A DNA stretch of 64,000 nt from Ruminococcus flavefaciens ND2009 (GCF_000621785.1 NZ_KK211349.1:199178-263177), one strand, 5' to 3'; counted from the stretch's first letter, positions 49,871-58,944 are shown. Numbers and translations: made by a program. Notes: generated from the sequence alone by a model not told the origin.

Positions 49871-50206
49871 TTACAGCAGCTCCGCGCCCTTAGCGGTCTC
49901 GGAGAGTATGGTATTTCTTATATTCCCGTCAGTGATCTGCTCTGCGGCAGCTTCGATATTGCCGAAGCACTCCCGCATCCTGCCCAGTCTTTCCGCGAAG
50001 CCCAGCTTTTCCTCATAGTTGAGGAGTATATCCTCGGTGCGCTTGATAATGCTGCGCACAGCCTGTCTGGTGATATTCATGGGCTGACCTATCTCCGCAA
50101 GGGAGAGGTCGTCGCAGTAATACATCTCCATGATACTGCGCTGGTGGTCTGTGAGCAGGTCGCCGTAGCAGTCAAGGAGCATTACGAATTTCAGTTCTTT
50201 AGCCAT
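49871..50206 (-). CDS. ylxM: YlxM family DNA-binding protein
   Basis: A 111-residue helix-turn-helix protein, the usual first gene of the ylxM-ffh pair. The sigma-70 region 4-like HTH reads LTDHQRSIMEMYYCDDLSLAEIGQPMNITRQAVRSIIKR. The ATG at 50206 with AGAGGTG upstream is chosen; the longer frame to 50302 runs through the promoter at 50250-50278. Confidence 0.94.
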   Translation of the reverse strand: MAKELKFVMLLDCYGDLLTDHQRSIMEMYYCDDLSLAEIGQPMNITRQAVRSIIKRTEDILLNYEEKLGFAERLGRMRECFGNIEAAAEQITDGNIRNTILSETAKGAELL

Positions 50207-50249
50207 TTCCGGGCACCTCTTTTGGGTGTAATGCAAAATCACTTTACAC

Positions 50250-50278
50250 ATTATACTACATCTGTCCTTTTTTGTCAA
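50250..50278 (-). promoter_or_regulatory. Sigma-A promoter of ylxM-ffh-rpsP-khpA
   Basis: On the minus strand TTGACA (50273-50278), 17-bp spacer, TATAAT (50250-50255): full consensus. Confidence 0.9.
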
Positions 50279-50320
50279 GCGGCTTGCTGAAATTTCCTCC
50301 ACATTCGGGATATTGCCGAA

Positions 50321-50347
50321 AAAAAGCGTCCCCTATGGACGCTTTTT
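50321..50347 (-). terminator. Rho-independent terminator of the pls-psd cluster
   Basis: AAAAAGCGTCC/GGACGCTTTTT with loop CCTAT, 15 bp beyond the lipoprotein stop. Confidence 0.88.
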
Positions 50348-50361
50348 GTATACTGTCTTGG

Positions 50362-51012
50362 TCAGGTGGTCTCTGCGGGCAGGTTTTTATCGGACATATC
50401 CGAGTAGGTTATGCTGACCATATCCACTATATCCTCCTCATTGAAGGATACCACGATGGAATGACCGCGCAGGATGCCCTGCTCGTCCTCGCCCAGCATG
50501 ATACCGTAGCGGTAGGTGCAGGTATAGGGCTTTTCCAGCTTGTGCTTCTCGTCGGGAAGGCCTATGAGCCTCTCAACGTCCGCAACTGTGGACACAAGGG
50601 GAGTTATGCCATAAATATCGCTGTCAGCGGTCTTTACGGAGATACTGTACATTACGCTCTCCTTCTCATGACCCGTGTAGCAGTTCTCCAGCATTACGGT
50701 ACCCATTTCCGTACCGTTGTAGTAAAGGGAAGCCATGCCCTTTCCCTCATCAAGTCCGTAATCCTTCCTGTCGTAGAACTTGAACGACCAGTCCTTTTTC
50801 AGCTTGGTAAGGTACTGGGGAAGGTCGAAGTGCTGACCCTTGATATTGATATTGCTTCGCACCGCGTCAACGTCGAAGGTACCCTCGGGAACCGTATAGG
50901 GCTCCACAATGGGAGGTATCTCCAGATGGGGCACCGATATATCGTCTTTGTCGGTGCAGCCTGCGAATACTGCTGTCAGCAGGCAGGCAAGCACAAGAAT
51001 GGTCTTTTTCAT
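50362..51012 (-). CDS. Lipoprotein of unknown function
   Basis: A 216-residue lipoprotein: signal peptide, lipobox FAGC (Cys19), then a mature part without recognised domain, including FDLPQYLTKLKKDWSFKFYDRKDYG and VADVERLIGLPDEK. The ATG has GGAGAA upstream. It is the last gene of the plsA-plsR-psd cluster, 25 bp after psd. Whether it takes part in lipid metabolism is unknown. Confidence 0.82.
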   Translation of the reverse strand: MKKTILVLACLLTAVFAGCTDKDDISVPHLEIPPIVEPYTVPEGTFDVDAVRSNINIKGQHFDLPQYLTKLKKDWSFKFYDRKDYGLDEGKGMASLYYNGTEMGTVMLENCYTGHEKESVMYSISVKTADSDIYGITPLVSTVADVERLIGLPDEKHKLEKPYTCTYRYGIMLGEDEQGILRGHSIVVSFNEEDIVDMVSITYSDMSDKNLPAETT

Positions 51013-51037
51013 GTTATTCTCCTCTTCGAGACTGCGC

Positions 51038-51901
51038 TCAGCGGCAGCCTGTTCCTATCTTTTCGCCGTATTTCACAACGGTCTCTATGCCCTCCGCGGA
51101 ATTGCGGAGTATATCTTCATCGGGGCAGACAGTGTCCTTGCCGAAGAGCATTACTATGGTAGAGCCGCCGAACTCGAATTTGCCCTTTTCCTCGCCGCGG
51201 CAGAAGGCACCCTCGCCCTGGTGGTTGACGATACGTCCCACCATCATGGCGCCCACCTCCACCTGTACCACATCGCCGAAGTTGTTGGTGTGGAGCACGG
51301 TGTACTCGCGGCTGTTGCGCTTGTAGATGTTATACCGCTCAAGAGCTATGGGATTTACCGTGTGGAGTTCTCCCGCTATGAAGGTATTGTCGGTCTTTGT
51401 GCCGTCATCTATGTAGCAGTAGCGGTGGTAATCGTCCACCTCAAGGCGGAATATCATGCAGTAGCCTCCGCAGAAGCGGTTTGCAAGAAATTCGTTCTTC
51501 AGCAGGTCGCTGACTCTGTAGCGTGAGCCCTTTATGCGGAATATGCTCTTCCTGCTTATCTTATGCACCGTCAGCTTTGAGTCACAGGGGCTTATAAGGT
51601 GGTCCGGAGCATAGTCTATGGGGCGCTTTTCGGGCTTTACCACGCGGGTAAAGAAGTCGTTATAGGAGCGGAAGCGGTACATCACATACTGTGAGGTGTC
51701 GATGCCGCTGCGCTTTATGAAGGGCTTTATGAGCAGTGCAGATGCCCTTGAGTCCATGAATTTTCCTGCGATACAGGACACCAAAGGAGCGGTCAGCGTT
51801 TTCAGCAGCACCCTTCCGAGGACGCTTCCGTAGAGCTTTTTCAGCAGCTTGTTCTGGTTTTCATTGGTAACTATTATTTCGCCTGTTCTTGTCTTTATCA
51901 T
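51038..51901 (-). CDS. psd: Phosphatidylserine decarboxylase (proenzyme)
   Basis: A 287-residue self-cleaving pyruvoyl enzyme that makes phosphatidylethanolamine. The cleavage motif is present as GGST (FEFGGSTIVMLFG, usually LGST), with the catalytic DYHRYCY and CDSK blocks. The ATG at 51901 has GGGGAGAAG upstream; the frame to 51928 is not needed. It lies 33 bp after the PlsR-like gene, which links PE formation to the putative plasmalogen pair. Confidence 0.95.
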   Translation of the reverse strand: MIKTRTGEIIVTNENQNKLLKKLYGSVLGRVLLKTLTAPLVSCIAGKFMDSRASALLIKPFIKRSGIDTSQYVMYRFRSYNDFFTRVVKPEKRPIDYAPDHLISPCDSKLTVHKISRKSIFRIKGSRYRVSDLLKNEFLANRFCGGYCMIFRLEVDDYHRYCYIDDGTKTDNTFIAGELHTVNPIALERYNIYKRNSREYTVLHTNNFGDVVQVEVGAMMVGRIVNHQGEGAFCRGEEKGKFEFGGSTIVMLFGKDTVCPDEDILRNSAEGIETVVKYGEKIGTGCR

Positions 51902-51934
51902 GGTGAAGCTTCTCCCCTCAGCCTTCACATTGGC

Positions 51935-53164
51935 TTAAAGCCTTGCGTTGGCAAGCATGAGCTTGATACGGTTTTCCTGGTTTACTCTTGTGGCGCCGGG
52001 GTCATAGTCGATAGCGACTATATTGGCGTTGGGATTGTCCTGCTTGATGGCTCTGGACATACCCTTTGCCACGATATGATTGGGCAGACAGCCGAAGGGC
52101 TGTGTGCAGATGATATTCTCGACTCCCGACTTTGCCAGTGCAGCCATTTCCGCTGGAATGAGCCAGCCCTCTCCCATGACTACGCCCTGATTGATGTACT
52201 TGTCGGCAAGCTTTCTCAGGTGCTCGAAATCGTGGAGAGGCTCAAAGCTTCCCTGCTCCTTCATGACCTTGATGAGCTCTTTCTGTTTGGCGTAGATAAG
52301 GTCATAGCCTATCTTGTTGAAGATGGACTGCTTGGTGGTGTGGTCGTATATCTTAGCGTCGTTGAAGGTACCTGCGGCGCAGTACATGACAAACTCCAGA
52401 AGTGAGGGCACAACGGGCTCGCAGCCCTCGGAAATAAGGAAATCCTCAAGGTGGTTGTTTGCAAGGGGAGAATACTTTACATATATCTCTCCCACTATGC
52501 CCACTCTTATCTTCTTCTCACTGCTGAGAGGAATGGAAGCGAAATCGTCAAGTATATCCCTGTATACCTTCTTTGTCCTAAGGAACATCCTGCTGCCCTT
52601 CAGGAAGATATTGCACAGTCTCCTGTGCCATTTGTCCAGCATTTTCTTCGACTCGCCCTTGTTAATCTCATAGGCTCTGCACTTGTTGTAGCAGGTCATG
52701 AGCAGGTCGCCGTAAAGCACGGCGTACAACATTTTAAGGAACATGGGCGCGGTTATCCTGAAAGCGCTGTCCTTTTCCAGTCCGCTGAAATTCAGGGATA
52801 CAACGGGTATCTGGGGATAGTTCTTTGCAACAGCCTTTCTCAGCAGGTGGATATAGTTTGAAGCTCGGCAGCCGCCTCCCGTCTGTGTGATGAGGAGGGC
52901 GGTCTTGTCGGGGTCATACTTTCCGCTTTTGAGAGCGTCCATGAACTGTCCTATGACCAGGAGCGCAGGGTAGCAGGCGTCATTGTGGACGTTTTTCAGT
53001 CCCTCATCGACTACTGCACGGGAATCGTTCCTCAGCAGCTCCAGCTTATAGCCCTTGGCTTCAAATATGGAAATGAGCATCTTGAAGTGTATGGGCAGCA
53101 TATCGGGTACGAGGATAGTGTGGGTCTTTATCATATCCTCGGTAAACTTTGCATATTCAGGCAT
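51935..53164 (-). CDS. plsR: 2-hydroxyacyl-CoA dehydratase-like protein (PlsR-like)
   Basis: A 409-residue protein of the DUF2229/HgdB-type dehydratase group. Cys-rich motifs typical of [4Fe-4S] sites are NDACYPALLVIGQF (about 61), QTGGGCRASNY (about 97) and CTQPFGCLPNH (about 370). Together with the upstream activase-like gene it equals the fused ~1400-residue acyl-CoA dehydratase activase proteins of other Firmicutes. In Clostridium perfringens a two-gene pair of this kind, plsA-plsR, is required for plasmalogen synthesis. The neighbouring psd supports a lipid role here. Confidence 0.82.
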   Translation of the reverse strand: MPEYAKFTEDMIKTHTILVPDMLPIHFKMLISIFEAKGYKLELLRNDSRAVVDEGLKNVHNDACYPALLVIGQFMDALKSGKYDPDKTALLITQTGGGCRASNYIHLLRKAVAKNYPQIPVVSLNFSGLEKDSAFRITAPMFLKMLYAVLYGDLLMTCYNKCRAYEINKGESKKMLDKWHRRLCNIFLKGSRMFLRTKKVYRDILDDFASIPLSSEKKIRVGIVGEIYVKYSPLANNHLEDFLISEGCEPVVPSLLEFVMYCAAGTFNDAKIYDHTTKQSIFNKIGYDLIYAKQKELIKVMKEQGSFEPLHDFEHLRKLADKYINQGVVMGEGWLIPAEMAALAKSGVENIICTQPFGCLPNHIVAKGMSRAIKQDNPNANIVAIDYDPGATRVNQENRIKLMLANARL

Positions 53165-53201
53165 AATGACCTCCGTATCATTGCTTCATAGCCTGTGCAG
53201 C

Positions 53202-56171
53202 TCAGACGGGCTGCACCCGTGGCTTTCTGGCAGGCTTCTGCTCTGCCTGCTCCATGGCGGCAACAAGGCTCCTGAGTCTTATCCTTGCAGCGCCAAGATT
53301 GTTTATCTCGTCTATTTTAAGCTGTGTGTACAGCTTTCCGCGGCTCTCCAGTATATTTCTCACCTCGTCGCCCGTAACGGCATCAATGCCGCAGCCGAAG
53401 GATACCAGCTGTATGAGCTGCATATCTGGCTGTGTGGTGACGTATTTGGCGGCACGATAGAGCCTTGAATGGTAGGTCCACTGGTTGAGTACCCCCAGCT
53501 TTGGAGTGCTGACAAGTCCCGCGATGCTGTCCTCGGTGATGACAGCCATGCCCAGACTGGAGACAAGCTTATGTATGCCGTGGTTTATCTCCTTGTCGAT
53601 GTGATAGGGACGGCCTGCGATAACGATTATCTTTCTTCCCTCGGCTCTTGCCTGAGTGATTATCTCCATAGCCTTTTTCGTTACCGAATTATGGTAGGTC
53701 TGGAGCGCCTCGTAAGCCTTGTCCACAGCGTCGGGTATCCTGCCCTTGACGTTGTATCGGCTGAGAGCCTGTCCCAGCACCTTTATGACGTTCTTCCTGA
53801 TATTCAGGTCGAGGTAGGGGTGGATAAAGTTCTCCTTGTTGAGCCTTGGATTGTTCGCCATGAGCAGCTCGGGATAATAGGCGACTACGGGACAGTTGAA
53901 GTGGTTGTCGCTGCCGCCCTCGTCCAGATTGTAGCTCATGCAGGGGTAGAAAATGAAGTCCACGCCCTTGTCCAGCAGGTTCTCGATGTGTCCGTGAGTA
54001 AGCTTTGCAGGGTAGCACACCGTATCCGATGGGATGGTATGCTGTCCCAGATAGTACATATCACGGGAGCTCTCGTCGGAGACCACTGTCCTGAAGCCCA
54101 GTGTGGTGAACAGCATATGCCAGAAAGGCAGCTGCTCATAGAAGCCGAGTGCGAGGGGAAGTCCCACAGTGCCGCGGAAGCGTCTGGGCTGGTGGGTCTT
54201 GACGGTGTTGAGAATGCTGTCGTATTTGAACTCATAGAGATTGGGAACAGTGTTCCTGTTGGCTGCTCCGCCGCCCTTTTCGCAGCGGTTGCCGGAGATA
54301 AAGCGGCGTCCCTTGCCGAAGCTGATGATGTTCAGCTGGCAGTGAGCGGTACAGCCGCCGCAGTTTGCAGAGCGTGAAGTGTAGGTGAAGTTCTCCAGCT
54401 CCTCTGCGGAGATGAGCTTTGAAGCTTCCTCACCTGCTCTCTCCTTAGCATAGAGGGCACAGCCGAAGGCTCCCATGAGTCCCGAGATAGCGGGACGGAT
54501 AACGTTCCTGCCCAGCTCCTTCTCGAATGAGCGGAGCACCGCGTCATTGAGGAAGGTTCCGCCCTGAACGACGATATTCTTTCCCAGATCGTCGGGCGAA
54601 TTGGCACGGATCACCTTATAAATGGCATTCTTGATTATGGAGGAGGAAAGACCTGCGGAGATGTCCTCCACGGTGGCGCCGTCCTTCTGCGCCTGTTTTA
54701 CGGAGCTGTTCATGAATACGGTACAGCGCGAGCCCAGATCAACGGGGTGCTCCGCAAAGAGTCCCAGCTGTGAGAACTCGGCTATATCATAGCCCAGCGC
54801 CATTGCGAATGTCTGTATGAAAGAGCCGCAGCCCGAGGAGCAAGCCTCGTTGAGCATTATGCTGTCGATGCTCTTGTTCTTTATCTTGAAGCACTTGATG
54901 TCCTGTCCGCCGATGTCGATGATGAAGTCAACGTCGGGGCAGAAGTAAGCCGCCGCCTTGAAGTGCGCCACGGTCTCGACTATGCCGTGATCAACGGAAA
55001 GACCTGCCTTTATGAGGTCCTCGCCGTAGCCCGTTACAGCGGAGCCCTTAATGGTGATACCGGGGTTCATCTCGCTGTAAATGCGCTTTACCTGGTCGGC
55101 TATCTTGTCAAGGGGCTGACCCAGATTTGAGGAGTAGTGGTGGTAGAGTATACGTCCGTCCTCTGTGATGAGCACCAGCTTGGTGGTGGTGGAGCCTGCG
55201 TCGATACCCAGGTAGGCGTCTCCCTTGTAGGTGCGTATATCCGCATAGCCCAGGTCGAACTTTTTGTGACGGTTTATAAACTCGTCATACTCGGCATGGG
55301 AGCGGAAAAGGGGCTCGCCCGTAACTATGGCGTCGGAAGCCTTTGCGGTGCGTATCTTCTCGATTATATCGCTTATATGGAACGCCTTCTCGGCAGTAGC
55401 CGCGTAGATAGCGCAGCCGTAAGCCACGAAAACAGGAGCCTCGGGCGGGAACACAGCGTGCTCCTCGTCAAGTCCGAGAGTCCTTACGAAAGCCTTTTTG
55501 AGTCCGCGGAGGAAGAATAAAGGACCGCCGAGGAAAAGCACCTTTCCCTCGATGGAGCGTCCCTGGGCAAGTCCCGAAACAGTCTGGTCAACGACCGCCT
55601 GAAAGATACTTGCGGCAACGTCCTCACGTCTTGCGCCCTGATTGAGCAGGGGCTGTATATCCGACTTGGCAAAAACTCCGCAGCGTGAAGCTATGGGGTA
55701 TATCTTCTGTGCGTGAAGGGACAGCTCGTCCAGCTGGTCTGCGGAAACGCCCAGCAGTGTAGCCATCTGGTCGATGAATGCGCCCGTACCGCCTGCACAG
55801 GTGCCGTTCATACGCTGTTCAACGCCGCCTGTCAGGAATATTATCTTAGCGTCCTCGCCGCCCAGCTCTATAACAGCGTCAGCGTCGGGCTGCTTCTGCT
55901 TTACTGCGAGAAAAGCCGCATGGACCTCCTGCACGAAGGGAATATCCGCAGAATTTGCCAGTCCAAGACCTGCCGAGCCTGTGATACACACAGTGAACTC
56001 CTCGTCGGGATAGTCCGCCTGTATGATCTTCAGCTGGTCAGTCACCGTCTCCTTTACCTTGGAGAGATGGCGCTGATACTTGGAATACAGGATATTTCCG
56101 TCGCTGTCGGTTATGACAGTCTTTACCGTGGTGGAGCCCACGTCAATGCCGAGAGAATACTTATTTGCCAT
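53202..56171 (-). CDS. plsA: Acyl-CoA dehydratase activase-like protein (PlsA-like)
   Basis: A 989-residue protein with two BcrAD/BadFG-type ASKHA ATPase domains in tandem (GIDVGSTTVKTV near residue 8 and GIDAGSTTTKLV near 323). Each has a Cys for a bridging [4Fe-4S] cluster (NGTCAGGTGAF/SRCGVF and NEACSSGCGSF/SRCTVF). The C-terminal part carries further Cys motifs (ANCGGCTAHC, RCEKGG, DTVCYPAK, FYPCMSY) of the DUF2229/dehydratase type. It matches the organisation of plasmalogen synthase PlsA. Located 37 bp before plsR and well before psd. The reaction (reducing an ester to the vinyl ether) is taken from the family, not seen. Confidence 0.83.
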   Translation of the reverse strand: MANKYSLGIDVGSTTVKTVITDSDGNILYSKYQRHLSKVKETVTDQLKIIQADYPDEEFTVCITGSAGLGLANSADIPFVQEVHAAFLAVKQKQPDADAVIELGGEDAKIIFLTGGVEQRMNGTCAGGTGAFIDQMATLLGVSADQLDELSLHAQKIYPIASRCGVFAKSDIQPLLNQGARREDVAASIFQAVVDQTVSGLAQGRSIEGKVLFLGGPLFFLRGLKKAFVRTLGLDEEHAVFPPEAPVFVAYGCAIYAATAEKAFHISDIIEKIRTAKASDAIVTGEPLFRSHAEYDEFINRHKKFDLGYADIRTYKGDAYLGIDAGSTTTKLVLITEDGRILYHHYSSNLGQPLDKIADQVKRIYSEMNPGITIKGSAVTGYGEDLIKAGLSVDHGIVETVAHFKAAAYFCPDVDFIIDIGGQDIKCFKIKNKSIDSIMLNEACSSGCGSFIQTFAMALGYDIAEFSQLGLFAEHPVDLGSRCTVFMNSSVKQAQKDGATVEDISAGLSSSIIKNAIYKVIRANSPDDLGKNIVVQGGTFLNDAVLRSFEKELGRNVIRPAISGLMGAFGCALYAKERAGEEASKLISAEELENFTYTSRSANCGGCTAHCQLNIISFGKGRRFISGNRCEKGGGAANRNTVPNLYEFKYDSILNTVKTHQPRRFRGTVGLPLALGFYEQLPFWHMLFTTLGFRTVVSDESSRDMYYLGQHTIPSDTVCYPAKLTHGHIENLLDKGVDFIFYPCMSYNLDEGGSDNHFNCPVVAYYPELLMANNPRLNKENFIHPYLDLNIRKNVIKVLGQALSRYNVKGRIPDAVDKAYEALQTYHNSVTKKAMEIITQARAEGRKIIVIAGRPYHIDKEINHGIHKLVSSLGMAVITEDSIAGLVSTPKLGVLNQWTYHSRLYRAAKYVTTQPDMQLIQLVSFGCGIDAVTGDEVRNILESRGKLYTQLKIDEINNLGAARIRLRSLVAAMEQAEQKPARKPRVQPV

Positions 56172-56198
56172 TATGCACCTCAGAAGAAGTTATTGTCG

Positions 56199-56215
56199 GA
56201 CGGACGATCCGTCCA
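56199..56215 (-). other. Leader hairpin upstream of plsA
   Basis: A GGACGGA/TCCGTCC stem with a CGA loop, 28 bp upstream of the plsA start, with no T-run. It may affect translation start or stability. Confidence 0.4.
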
Positions 56216-56239
56216 AATCGTTCATTTCGCTATTCTTTC

Positions 56240-56269
56240 ATTATAACACAATCTTTATATAAAAGTAAA
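56240..56269 (-). promoter_or_regulatory. Promoter of plsA-plsR-psd
   Basis: On the minus strand TTTACT (56264-56269), 18-bp spacer, TATAAT (56240-56245). Confidence 0.6.
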
Positions 56270-56306
56270 GAGGTAAAATTTCTGCATTGCAGATAGGCGG
56301 GACAGG

Positions 56307-56335
56307 TTGCTGTATTTCGCAAAAAATGATATAAT
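56307..56335 (+). promoter_or_regulatory. Promoter of the ECF sigma gene
   Basis: TTGCTG (56307-56312), 17-bp spacer, TATAAT (56330-56335). A leader of about 125 bases follows, containing a CGGAAAAAGC/GCTTTTTCCG stem (56399-56430). Confidence 0.65.
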
Positions 56336-56467
56336 AACGTATATTTGGTACATTTCAGTATAGCACGTTAATTCCGCAATGTCAATTTGAAAATTTTTCG
56401 GAAAAAGCTGTAACGAATAGGCTTTTTCCGCAACTAATAAGTGAACGTTCAGAAGGGAGGTGTCGGC

Positions 56468-56947
56468 GTGTCGGGAGAAATGGAGCAATATTACAGGGAA
56501 AACGGCAGGAAGGTCTTTCTGTACCTCATGACTCTCTGCGGCGATGCCGACACCGCCGAGGAGCTCACTCAGGAGACCTTTTACCGCGCCATAAAGTCAC
56601 TGAAGAAATACAAGGGCGAGAGCTCCGTGTACACATGGCTGTGCAGTATCGCCCGCAACGCATGGCTGGAGGAGCTCCGCAAGCGCACAAAGCACAAGGG
56701 CGAGGAGATAAGCGAGCTTGCGGAGGACACGGCTCCCCGTCCCGACGAGGCTGCGGAGAGCGCCGACGGACGGCTGAGGCTGCTGAAGAAGATTCACTCC
56801 CTGCCCGAGACGGAAAAGGAGCTGATACTGCTCCGCGCCTCACAGGAGCTGAGCTTCCGCGAGATAGGGGAGATATTCGGCAAGTCCGAGAACTGGGCGC
56901 GTGTGACCTATTACCGCGCCAAGCAGAAATTAGCCCGCGGCGATTGA
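56468..56947 (+). CDS. RNA polymerase sigma factor, ECF type
   Basis: A 159-residue sigma-70 family factor. Region 2 (MEQYYRENGRKVFLYLMTLCGDADTAEELTQETFYRAIKSLKKYKGESSVYTWLCSIARNAW) and region 4 (LPETEKELILLRASQELSFREIGEIFGKSENWARVTYYRAKQKL) are both present. The start is GTG at 56468 with GGGAGG upstream, in place of an in-frame GTG at 56441 that precedes the site. Its likely anti-sigma factor is the next gene, but a repeat of about 270 bp separates them. Confidence 0.92.
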   Translation: MSGEMEQYYRENGRKVFLYLMTLCGDADTAEELTQETFYRAIKSLKKYKGESSVYTWLCSIARNAWLEELRKRTKHKGEEISELAEDTAPRPDEAAESADGRLRLLKKIHSLPETEKELILLRASQELSFREIGEIFGKSENWARVTYYRAKQKLARGD

Positions 56948-57076
56948 TGCGGGAACTACCGCAAACAGCCAACTGTAGGGTAGGGCGCCCCCGCCCTCCC
57001 GAAGCAAGCACATCACCATGAACGGGAGCCCGAAGCGGAATAACCGCCTGTAGGGGCTGATATTATCCGCCCGACA

Positions 57077-57195
57077 AGTTGAGAGTTGAAAGCAGATAGT
57101 TGAGAGTTGCGGTATCGCCTTTCGGCGATAGTATTCAGATCTGTCTGCGTAAGCAGACACAATAACTCTGCACTCTCAACTCTAAACTCTCAATT
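57077..57195. repeat. Inverted-repeat element, family B copy 3
   Basis: AGTTGAGAGTTGAAAG at the left and CACTCTCAACTCTAAACT at the right are inverted, with two inner hairpins ATCGCC/GGCGAT and TGTCTGC/GCAGACA. Adjacent DNA at 56985-57075 contains GTAGGG-type palindromic fragments. The block has been inserted between a sigma factor and its anti-sigma gene. Confidence 0.7.
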
Positions 57196-57213
57196 AAAAA
57201 AGGAGTTGATATT

Positions 57214-57954
57214 ATGAAATGCAGTATAATCAGAGACCTTCTGCCGCTGTACTGCGACAAGCTGACCTCAGAGGACAGCAACGAGGAAATAGAAAAGCAC
57301 CTCCGCGAATGTGAGGAGTGCAATAATATCTACGAGAGCATGAACAACAAGGAAGATGAAATAAAAGCCGACCGGAAGGACATAAAGCCGCTGAAAAAGA
57401 TAAAAAAGCGCATTACCCTCAGGGTCATAGCCGCCATTTTCGGCACACTTGCAGTGCTGTCCGCAGTTTTTGTGTTCGTTTTTGTGGGAGTTATACCAAT
57501 AAGCTCGGATAAGCTGCATTATACCGTGACCGAAGCCTATGAGATCAAGACCTATGAATTGAAAACAGGACCAAACGCCGACGGCGAATACTTTACGGAA
57601 TACCGCGATGAAAACATGGATAATTTTTACCCTATTCCTGAGGGCGTAGAAGTTAAAAACAAAAAATATCTGCAGATAAACTTTACTGTAGACCACAAGT
57701 ATGTAATGTCCCGTTCTTCCATGGATTTTGATGACCTTTTGCTCGAAGACGGCATACATCATGACAGGATTATACATGACCACAAAAGGCTGTATCATGT
57801 TTCTAAGCTTCCATTTGACAATAGGGGCGAAGGCTCAAATGTGATACATGAACGATACGCTGTAAAAGAAGGCGATACTCTCACTATCCACTGCCGTGAC
57901 AAGGACATAGAATTAGACCTCTGGCAGCTCTACCTCGACAATGTTGAAAAATAA
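57214..57954 (+). CDS. Membrane anti-sigma factor with zf-HC2 domain
   Basis: A 246-residue single-pass membrane protein. The N-terminal zinc-finger anti-sigma domain has CSIIRDLLPLYCDKL and the HLRECEECNNIY motif (HxxxCxxC). A membrane segment (about 70-90) follows, then a beta-rich extracytoplasmic domain. It would sequester the ECF sigma factor encoded 267 bp upstream and release it on an outside signal. GGAGTT lies upstream of the ATG. Confidence 0.88.
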   Translation: MKCSIIRDLLPLYCDKLTSEDSNEEIEKHLRECEECNNIYESMNNKEDEIKADRKDIKPLKKIKKRITLRVIAAIFGTLAVLSAVFVFVFVGVIPISSDKLHYTVTEAYEIKTYELKTGPNADGEYFTEYRDENMDNFYPIPEGVEVKNKKYLQINFTVDHKYVMSRSSMDFDDLLLEDGIHHDRIIHDHKRLYHVSKLPFDNRGEGSNVIHERYAVKEGDTLTIHCRDKDIELDLWQLYLDNVEK

Positions 57955-57959
57955 CGCAT

Positions 57960-57990
57960 ACGGACGGTGAAAGCCGTCCGTCTTCTTTTT
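57960..57990 (+). terminator. Rho-independent terminator
   Basis: ACGGACGG/CCGTCCGT stem followed by CTTCTTTTT. Confidence 0.88.
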
Positions 57991-58074
57991 CCCTGTTTTT
58001 CGGGCGGCGGAGCGCCTCCCCTGCGGTATGCGACAGGCGTTTGCTGCGTTTTTCAACTTTCAACTTACCAAATG

Positions 58075-58103
58075 TTGACAAACCGGGACTCTTTATGTAT
58101 AAT
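58075..58103 (+). promoter_or_regulatory. Sigma-A promoter of the first cyclophilin-like gene
   Basis: TTGACA (58075-58080), 17-bp spacer, TATAAT (58098-58103): full consensus. Confidence 0.9.
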
Positions 58104-58134
58104 AATAGCAGTATGAAACGGAAAGGATAATTTC

Positions 58135-58944
58135 ATGTTCAAACGCAACCATGTCGTAAGACTTATACTCATATTCACCCTCATTATGGGAGTTTCCTCC
58201 CTCGCTGTCATGATAGGCGGAATGATGAGGGCACGAAACAACAACTACATCACCATAGACCCCGAGACTATGAAGCTGATACAGCTTGATCCCCCGAAGG
58301 AGGGCGATCCCATAGCTATCGTGGACACAACCCTCGGCGAGGTAAGGTTCAGGCTCTTCCCCGAGCAGTCCCCCAACGCCGTGGCGAACTTCACAGAGCT
58401 GGCAAACTCGGGCTACTATGACGGCACCTACGTTTTCCACGCAGAGAGCGGAGTATATTCCGCGGCAGGCGCTCCCAACAAGGACGGCTCCGCCAAGGAC
58501 AACTCCCACGAGCTGGTGGAAAGAGAGCTCAGTCAGGACCTCTGGCCCTTCAAGGGCGCTGTCCTCGCCATGAACACCACCGTAAAGCAGACCTTCAAGG
58601 AGAAGATACTGGGCGGCGGTACCTACTACAACGGAAGCCGCTTCATCATGCTGAATACCGTCACCTATGATGACGAATTCAAGGAGGAGCTGAAGAACTC
58701 CTCCGAGAGCGAAGCCCTTGCGGACGCCTTTATCGAAAACGGCGGTGTTCCCAACTTCTCACAGCAGATGACCGTTATCGGTCAGATATACAGCGGCATG
58801 GACGTTGCGGAAAAGCTGGCTCAGCTTGAGACCAATGAAATGGGCGTATATAAGTTCCCCAAGGAGGATATTCTCATAAATTCCGTGACCATAAGCACTT
58901 TTTCTCCGGAAGATGAAATAACCGACGGCGAGAAAAAAGACTGA
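58135..58944 (+). CDS. Membrane-anchored cyclophilin-like protein, diverged active site
   Basis: A 269-residue protein with an N-terminal membrane anchor (10-30) and a cyclophilin-like domain. The core VDTTLGEVRFRLFPEQSPNAVANFTELANSGYYDGTYVFH is clear, but the catalytic FHRV arginine is replaced (VFHAESG) and the QGGD block is missing (AAGAPNKDG). Peptidyl-prolyl isomerase activity is therefore doubtful. AAAGGA lies upstream of the ATG. Confidence 0.85.
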   Translation: MFKRNHVVRLILIFTLIMGVSSLAVMIGGMMRARNNNYITIDPETMKLIQLDPPKEGDPIAIVDTTLGEVRFRLFPEQSPNAVANFTELANSGYYDGTYVFHAESGVYSAAGAPNKDGSAKDNSHELVERELSQDLWPFKGAVLAMNTTVKQTFKEKILGGGTYYNGSRFIMLNTVTYDDEFKEELKNSSESEALADAFIENGGVPNFSQQMTVIGQIYSGMDVAEKLAQLETNEMGVYKFPKEDILINSVTISTFSPEDEITDGEKKD

